Assembly: GCF_019890675.1 (NCBI RefSeq) | Contig: NZ_JAIOAA010000003.1 | Coordinates: 310,001-374,000, forward strand | Direction: 5' to 3' | Length of the DNA stretch: 64,000 nucleotides | Source of the DNA: Micromonospora sp. PLK6-60 | GTDB lineage: Bacteria > Actinomycetota > Actinomycetes > Mycobacteriales > Micromonosporaceae | Shown: in pieces, positions 59,653-64,000 of the stretch | Position numbering within the stretch: the stretch's first letter is position 1 | How the letters are laid out: the number at the start of each line of letters is the position of its first letter | Notes under the pieces: generated by a model | Told to the model about the DNA's origin: nothing | Database searches by the model: none | The model's input: the letters and a program-made list of their open reading frames with translations, nothing else | Translations under genes and position numbers: made by a program

Positions 59653-60531
59653 TCAGCGGCGCAGCAGGGTCTCCTGGCCCATGTGGGAGAGCTTCTCCGG
59701 GTTGCGGACGGCGTACAGGCCGGTGATGCGGCCCCCGGCCAGGTGCACCGCGAAGACCGTGTCCAGTTCCCCATCGAGCCGGACGATCAGCGCCGGGTGG
59801 CCGTTGACCTCGGCCGGCTCGATCGACGCCCGGTCGCCGACCCGGCCCCAGCCGGCGGTCAGCAGGCGGGCCACCTTGTCGCCGCCGACGATGGGCCGCG
59901 GCACCGCCTGCTTGATCCCGCCGCCGTCGGCCAGCAGGACGGCGTCCCCGGCGAGGATGTCGAGCAGGCTTTGCAGGTCGCCGGTCTCCACCGCCCGCCG
60001 GAACGCGTCCAGCGCGTCCCGGGTCTCGGCGGGGGACACCACCTGCCGGGGCCGGCGGGCCGCGACGTGCTGGCGGGCCCGGTGGGCGATCTGGCGTACG
60101 GCCGGTTGGCTCTTGTCGACCGCCTCGGCGATCTCGTCGTATCCGACGTCGAACACCTCGCGCAGCACAAACACTGCCCGCTCGATCGGCGCGAGGGTCT
60201 CCAGCACCAGCAGCATCGCCATCGAGACGCTGTCGGCCAGGGCCACGTCGTCGGCCACGTCGGGGGTGGTGAGCAGCGGCTCCGGCAGCCAGGAGCCGAC
60301 GTACGACTCCTTGCGGCGGCCCAGCGTCCGCAGCCGGCTCAGCGCCTGCCGGGTGGCGATGCGGACCAGGTAGGCGCGCTGGTCGCGTACCTCGTCGAGG
60401 TCGACCCCCGACCACCGCAACCAGGTCTCCTGGAGGACGTCCTCCGCGTCGGCGGCCGAGCCGAGCATTTCGTACGCGACGGTGAAGAGCAGGTTGCGGT
60501 GGCGCAGGAACGCCTCGGTGGCCGGGTCCAT
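59653..60531 (-). CDS. ECF41-type RNA polymerase sigma factor (SigJ-like)
   Basis: 292 residues. Sigma region 2 (FLRHRNLLFTVAYEMLGSAA, DAEDVLQETWLRWSGVD), the ECF41 linker ESYVGSWLPEPLLT, region 4 (LETLAPIERAVFVLREVFDV, YDEIAEAVDKSQPAVRQIAH), then a SnoaL-like C-terminal domain ending VRNPEKLSHM, the position of the conserved N-P-D-K-L motif. In this group the C-terminal domain acts as a built-in regulator, without a separate anti-sigma factor. Divergent from a CMD-family gene, the usual ECF41 target; matching promoter boxes are visible for both. Confidence 0.92.
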   Translation of the reverse strand: MDPATEAFLRHRNLLFTVAYEMLGSAADAEDVLQETWLRWSGVDLDEVRDQRAYLVRIATRQALSRLRTLGRRKESYVGSWLPEPLLTTPDVADDVALADSVSMAMLLVLETLAPIERAVFVLREVFDVGYDEIAEAVDKSQPAVRQIAHRARQHVAARRPRQVVSPAETRDALDAFRRAVETGDLQSLLDILAGDAVLLADGGGIKQAVPRPIVGGDKVARLLTAGWGRVGDRASIEPAEVNGHPALIVRLDGELDTVFAVHLAGGRITGLYAVRNPEKLSHMGQETLLRR

Positions 60532-60562
60532 GGGTGCCTCCCGTTCGCTCTCGACCCCATCA

Positions 60563-60589
60563 GATGCCGGGTACGGCGGATCTGTGACA
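60563..60589 (-). promoter_or_regulatory. ECF41-type promoter of the sigma gene
   Basis: On the minus strand TGTCACA (60589-60583), 16 nt, then CATC (60566-60563), 31 nt before the sigma factor ATG. The published ECF41 consensus is TGTCACA and CGTC with this spacing, so one base differs. Confidence 0.6.
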
Positions 60590-60624
60590 GCGGGTGGCGG
60601 TGGCGGGCGTCACGTCCAGCGTGC

Positions 60625-60651
60625 CGTCACAGCGGTCGGGCCGCCGGCATC
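60625..60651 (+). promoter_or_regulatory. ECF41-type promoter of the CMD gene
   Basis: CGTCACA (60625-60631), exactly 16 nt, then CATC (60648-60651), 39 nt before ATG 60691. It mirrors the minus-strand promoter box for box. Confidence 0.6.
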
Positions 60652-60690
60652 TCGTGTTCGTTCCAGGCCACCACGAGTAAGGGACGGATC

Positions 60691-61176
60691 ATGGACGCCC
60701 GATTCAACATGTTCGACAACGAGACCGCCATGAAGTTCTTCAAGCGGTTCGCCAACGCCGGGCTGGCGATCCAGCAGTCGCCGCTGCCGAAGTCGACGCA
60801 GGAGCTGGTGTCGCTGCGGGCCAGCCAGCTCAACGGCTGCGGCTGGTGCATCGACATGCACGTCAAGGAGGCGGTGGCCGGCGGCGAGGACCCGGTCCGT
60901 CTGCACCTGGTCGCCGCCTGGCGCGAGTCGACGGTCTTCACCGAGGCGGAGCAGGCCGCGCTGGCGCTCGCCGAGGAGGGCACCCGGCTCGCCGACGCCG
61001 CCCAGGGGGTCTCCGACGAGACGTGGGCGCAGGTGCGCAAGCACTACGACGACGACCAGGTCGCCGCGCTGGTCTGCCTGGTCGCGCTGATCAACGCGGC
61101 CAACCGGCTCGCGGTGATCGTGCACCAGAAGGGCGGTTCCTACCAGCCCGGCATGTTCGCCGCCGCGTTCGACTGA
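60691..61176 (+). CDS. Carboxymuconolactone decarboxylase/AhpD-like protein
   Basis: 161 residues. The redox motif is LNGCGWCIDMHVKEAVAGGE: C-x-x-C followed by His four residues on, as in AhpD peroxidase-type proteins rather than true decarboxylases. The helical remainder (YDDDQVAALVCLVALINAAN, RLAVIVHQ) is standard. It probably reduces peroxides or acts in oxidative stress, under control of the divergent ECF41 sigma factor. The ribosome site is GAGTAAGGGACGG. Confidence 0.9.
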   Translation: MDARFNMFDNETAMKFFKRFANAGLAIQQSPLPKSTQELVSLRASQLNGCGWCIDMHVKEAVAGGEDPVRLHLVAAWRESTVFTEAEQAALALAEEGTRLADAAQGVSDETWAQVRKHYDDDQVAALVCLVALINAANRLAVIVHQKGGSYQPGMFAAAFD

Positions 61177-61193
61177 GCGGCGGCCCTGACGCC

Positions 61194-61229
61194 GACGGGG
61201 TTGACGGGCAGTGGCCCGTCAACCCCGTC
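61194..61229. terminator. Perfect 16-bp hairpin between convergent genes
   Basis: GACGGGGTTGACGGGC, loop AGTG, GCCCGTCAACCCCGTC, between the CMD gene and the metalloprotease gene. Confidence 0.8.
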
Positions 61230-61250
61230 ACCTGCGCCGCAGTGGCTCGC

Positions 61251-62216
61251 TTACTGCTTGCCGCCGCCGGCGCGGAAGGCGACCCAGGCGTCGCTCATCC
61301 GCTCCGCCTGGCCCGGGGTGAACATGTTCATGCAGGAGTCCTGCGTGTAGTCCATGAAGTTGTGGATCGGGTCCAGGCCCGGCGCGGTGCAGCTGTCCGC
61401 GCCGACCGGGCAGTTGAACTGCGGGTGCGCCTCACGCGGGGTGTCCGCGACGAAGTCGCCGGAGGCGGAGCAGCCGTGCGCGAAGGTGTGCTCCAGCATC
61501 AGCCAGTGCCCGACCTCGTGGGTCAGCGTGTCACCCTCGGCGTACTTGCCGGCCGTGCCGCCCGGCATCGACTCGTCGAGCATCACCACGCCGTCGATGA
61601 AGTCGCGGCCGTTGTTGTAACCCTTCGGGAAGTACGCCCAGCCGAGCAGGCCGCCGCCGATGTTCGCCGCGTACACGTTGAGGGTGCGGGCGTCGCCGGT
61701 GTACAGCGCCTTCTTCATGTCCCGCTCGTTCTTGCCCGGCACGACCGTGTACCAGGCGCTGTTCACCGTCCAGGTGGTGTCGACCAGGTCGAACCGGAAC
61801 GGGGTGTCGGAGGCGTCCGCCGCCGTCTTGCCGGAGAAGGAGTCGTTGAGCACCTTCATCTGCGCCGCGATCAGCGTGTTCCACCGGGTCGTCTCGGCCG
61901 CGGTGAGCGGGTGGTCGGAGACCATGTGGAACACGGTGGGGACGGTGACGCTGCCGTTGGGCAGGCGCGGGGCGTCCTTGAGTACGCCGTACGCGTTCGC
62001 CTCGTTCTTCGAGTACAGCTCCGGCTCCTGGGCGGTGGCGCCCTCCTTGACCCGGGCCACGGTGTGCGCCTCAGCTCCGGGCGCACACGCCTCGACACCG
62101 GGCGAGGCGGTCGCGGAGGCCGACGCGCCCACCGCCCCGTACGTCCCACCGGCCGTCAGGAACGTGGCTGCGGCGGCGGTCAGCACCGCCAGTTGGTACG
62201 CGGGTTTTCTGCGCAT
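61251..62216 (-). CDS. Secreted zinc metalloprotease, M43 pappalysin-like
   Basis: 321 residues. Signal peptide (MRRKPAYQLAVLTAAAATFL, cleavage around residues 31-37), a propeptide-like stretch, then the catalytic domain. The zinc motif is DTLTHEVGHWLMLEHTF (HExxHxxxxxH), followed by the Cys-rich loop HGCSASGDFVADTPREAHPQ and FNCPVGADSCTAPGLDPI, and the Met-turn NFMDYTQDSCMNMFTPGQAE. This is the full pattern of bacterial M43 proteases related to cytophagalysin. Exported and probably disulfide-bonded; the substrate is extracellular protein. GAAAGGTG precedes ATG 62216. Confidence 0.9.
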   Translation of the reverse strand: MRRKPAYQLAVLTAAAATFLTAGGTYGAVGASASATASPGVEACAPGAEAHTVARVKEGATAQEPELYSKNEANAYGVLKDAPRLPNGSVTVPTVFHMVSDHPLTAAETTRWNTLIAAQMKVLNDSFSGKTAADASDTPFRFDLVDTTWTVNSAWYTVVPGKNERDMKKALYTGDARTLNVYAANIGGGLLGWAYFPKGYNNGRDFIDGVVMLDESMPGGTAGKYAEGDTLTHEVGHWLMLEHTFAHGCSASGDFVADTPREAHPQFNCPVGADSCTAPGLDPIHNFMDYTQDSCMNMFTPGQAERMSDAWVAFRAGGGKQ

Positions 62217-62446
62217 GGTTACACCTTTCACGCATTGGGGGTAGGCGGCCGAGGGGATGCTCCGGGCCGCCGCGACGAGGGTCGGTGACATCCTCGTCCC
62301 GGTATCAGAACACGCCGCTGGCCTCGGCAACAGCCCCCCTTGGCCGGCCCCACGCCGCCCCGGTACCGACCCCGCGACTGCCCCCGTGCTGCCAGCTCGG
62401 TGTCCGCGCCGGGCGCGAAAGGCCGCCGACGGGCGAGGTGCCGTGC

Positions 62447-62589
62447 GGAGACTACGAACTTGATGACGTGAACGAATCACCCGCCCGTCAACGGCGCCCG
62501 CAGGAATTCGGCTCCCGCAGGTCAGCCACCTGCGGCGCGGGAGCGCCTGCTCGGACTGATTCGTTCACGTCATCAAGTTGGTAGCCTCC
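62447..62589. repeat. MITE-like inverted repeat, copy C
   Basis: Arms of 33 bp (62447-62479 and 62557-62589) share all but two positions: GAACTTGATGACGTG and AACGAATCA at the left, their complement at the right. The 77-bp centre contains its own dyad (GCTCCCGCAGGT/ACCTGCGGCGCGGGAGC). Total 143 bp. It lies in a 458-bp gap between two minus-strand genes that otherwise holds nothing I can name. Confidence 0.8.
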
Positions 62590-62674
62590 CGACCAACCAT
62601 CCCAAGCCGGGCCGGGCCGCGCCGCGCCGCGCCGGGCCGCGCCGGGCCACGCCGCCCAGGCAGGTCCGGGTGGG

Positions 62675-63322
62675 TCAGCGATAGCACCGCCAGGCGTACG
62701 GATCGCCCGCGTCCGACGTGCGCGCGAACGCGTCCGGCTCGTACGCCTCCTGGCAGGCCACGTCCATCTCGACGGTGGAGCTGGAGAGGAAGCGGGTGCA
62801 CCGCCACCCGCCGTCGCGCTGGGCACTCGCCGAGCCGCCGCCGTGCCGTTCGCAGTACCGCTGGACCAGGCCGGTCACGCCCGGCCCGTCCGCCGGCCCG
62901 AGCAGGACCGGACCCGGCGCCGGCGTCGGCGACGGCGTCGGCTTGGCGGTCGAGGTGGCCGACCGGGTCACGCTGGGCCTGGCGGTGGGCCTGCCGGTGG
63001 CGGCGGCCGACCCGGTGGCGGCGGCCGTTCCGGACGGGGTGGGGGTGCGCGTGACCGACGGGGTGCCGGTGGGCGCGGCGGCGGAGCTGCTCGGCGTGGC
63101 GGAGGCTGCCGGCGGCGACGGGGTCTCCTGCCTCTCCACTGGGACGTCCAGCACCGCCGGAAGGGACGTGCCGGCCGCCGCCGGCTCCGCGGCCTCCGGT
63201 GCTCGGCCGAGCCCCCGGGAGAAGATCAGCGCGCAGATCATCGACGTCAGCCCCAGCCCGCAGACCGTGATCAGCCAGATCGGGCGGCCTTCGGCGGACG
63301 GAGTGGTCGACCTGTCGGCCAC
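62675..63322 (-). CDS. Membrane-anchored protein with Ser/Thr/Pro-rich linker
   Basis: 215 residues. One N-terminal transmembrane helix (about 15-36, IWLITVCGLGLTSMICALIF), then a Ser/Thr/Pro/Ala-rich linker (about 45-140, TPSVTRTPTPSGTAAATGSA and similar), then a compact C-terminal domain with VTGLVQRYCERHGGGSASAQ, GGWRCTRFLSS and DVACQEAYEPDAFA, ending YAWRCYR. Four cysteines probably form two disulfides outside the membrane. No family named. GTG 63322 follows AAGGAGG. A cell-surface stalk-and-head arrangement fits. Confidence 0.72.
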   Translation of the reverse strand: MADRSTTPSAEGRPIWLITVCGLGLTSMICALIFSRGLGRAPEAAEPAAAGTSLPAVLDVPVERQETPSPPAASATPSSSAAAPTGTPSVTRTPTPSGTAAATGSAAATGRPTARPSVTRSATSTAKPTPSPTPAPGPVLLGPADGPGVTGLVQRYCERHGGGSASAQRDGGWRCTRFLSSSTVEMDVACQEAYEPDAFARTSDAGDPYAWRCYR

Positions 63323-63408
63323 GATCGCCGGCCTCCTTGAAGATCAATTACCGGACAGCCGGACACTCTACCCACCATCCATCGATGGTCGACCCACCCC
63401 TCCGCCGC

Positions 63409-63468
63409 GCGGGCAGCAGCCCCGGCGGGCAGCAGCCCCGGCGGGCAGCAGTCCCGGCGGGCAGCAGT
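63409..63468. repeat. 16-bp tandem repeat
   Basis: GCGGGCAGCAGCCCCG occurs four times (the last shortened, the third with one change), just before the stop of the TIGR03089 gene. Confidence 0.8.
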
Positions 63469-63470
63469 GA

Positions 63471-64000
63471 TCAGAGGACGCGGGTGATCCGCTCGGTGGC
63501 GGCCAGCGCGTCCCGGCGGCTCCGGTCGAGGCCGGCGCAGACGACCACCGAGGCACCCGCGGCGAGCGGGGCGAGCAGCCACTTCAGCGGCTGCTCGTGC
63601 TCGGCGGCGTCGACCAGCAGCCGGTCGCCGGGCCGCAGGTCGAGCTGCGCGGCCACCTCCCCGGCGAGCCGCCGCCAGGCGCCGTAGCTGGTGCCGTCCG
63701 GGGTGGCCGGACCGGCCGGATCGACGGCGGCGTGGTCGGGCGGGGTGTCGGCGTGCCGGAGCACCTCCGTCGACCAGTCCAGCCAGCCCACCGGCACCTC
63801 GGCCAGCGGCCCCGGCCGGGTGCCGACCAGGTAGCGGTGCACCCCGTCGGGCACGTCCTCCAGCCAGTCGTCCAGCCGCTGCGGGGTCACGAACACCGCG
63901 TCGTACGGCCGGTCGGCGCCCGGTTCGAGCACCGGCAACCCGGCGGTGGCCCGCGGCCGGAACGACACGGCCATCCCGACCGACCAGGCGCCGACCAGGA
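63471..64000 (-). CDS. TIGR03089 family protein (acyl-CoA synthetase-like), 5' end outside window
   Basis: The last 176 residues are visible; the frame is open to the window edge. They include PYDAVFVTPQRLDDWLEDVP, WLDWSTEVLRHADTPPDHAA, DGTSYGAWRRLAGEVAAQLD, LRPGDRLLVDAAEHEQPLKW and LLAPLAAGASVVVCAGLD. This matches actinobacterial TIGR03089, an AMP-binding-enzyme relative lacking the C-terminal adenylation subdomain. Function unknown. An internal ATG at 63974 exists, but sequence before it (LVGAWSVG) continues the domain, so the true start lies beyond base 64000. Confidence 0.75.
   Translation of the reverse strand, partial: LVGAWSVGMAVSFRPRATAGLPVLEPGADRPYDAVFVTPQRLDDWLEDVPDGVHRYLVGTRPGPLAEVPVGWLDWSTEVLRHADTPPDHAAVDPAGPATPDGTSYGAWRRLAGEVAAQLDLRPGDRLLVDAAEHEQPLKWLLAPLAAGASVVVCAGLDRSRRDALAATERITRVL

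Overview
The window is uniformly very GC-rich (roughly 70-75 % by eye), with strong third-position G/C in every real gene, frequent GTG starts and dense packing. The gene set points to an actinomycete: a type VII secretion (WXG100) locus, the cell-division protein SepH, XRE/DUF397 pairs, bacterial XPB helicase with its helicase-associated partner, menaquinone synthesis by the futalosine route, TIGR03089, an ECF41 sigma factor, and DUF2530, DUF3027 and DUF4230 proteins. Together with short palindromes built on GTTAAC and GGGGCCC, this suggests Micromonospora or a close relative. That is an inference; no rRNA gene is present to confirm it. I found no tRNA, rRNA, CRISPR array, complete insertion sequence or integrase.

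Layout. 1-3.3 kb: the end of a type VII secretion locus, then two low-complexity envelope proteins. 3.4-9.2 kb: small housekeeping and stress genes (DUF1232, a PPOX-fold protein, Lrp/AsnC regulator, SMP-30 lactonase, MT0933-like protein, AI-2E-type permease, hydrolase, MerR-thioredoxin pair). 9.2-12.3 kb: a GH65 disaccharide phosphorylase with a beta-phosphoglucomutase-like HAD enzyme. 12.4-14.6 kb: an accessory patch with a 41-bp tandem array, AT-rich inverted repeats, an XRE-DUF5753/DUF397 module and a gene remnant. 14.6-30 kb: mostly metabolism (sugar ABC ATPase, serine deaminase, acyl-CoA dehydrogenase, nitroreductase, aldose epimerase, PdxH, citrate synthase, SerC) plus SepH. 30-36.3 kb: an ABC exporter-like permease/ATPase pair divergent from a two-component system. 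36.5-40.3 kb: a TetR-controlled operon and a MarR/MFS pair. 40.4-48.2 kb: purine permease, MqnB and MqnD, and a repeat-laden XRE regulator overlapping a GNAT gene. 48.2-54 kb: cold-shock-domain protein, HAD phosphatase and the helicase-associated/XPB pair. 54.2-64 kb: a second accessory patch with hicB-like/hicA/hicB genes, a 969-residue secreted multi-domain protein, a mini-GntR, a DivIVA-domain protein, the ECF41/CMD pair, an M43 metalloprotease and a TIGR03089 gene cut by the window end.

The most interesting material is non-coding or organisational. One family of about 60-bp palindromes has five members sitting at stop codons. A second, MITE-like inverted-repeat family has three members 7-8 kb apart. 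An 81-bp hairpin lies between convergent genes. A HicA gene is flanked by two HicB-fold genes, with a perfect 10-bp inverted repeat over the divergent promoter. A divergent pair of ECF41-type promoters is visible upstream of the sigma factor and its presumed target. Many genes have a TANNNT box only 6-7 nt before the start codon, suggesting widespread leaderless transcription.
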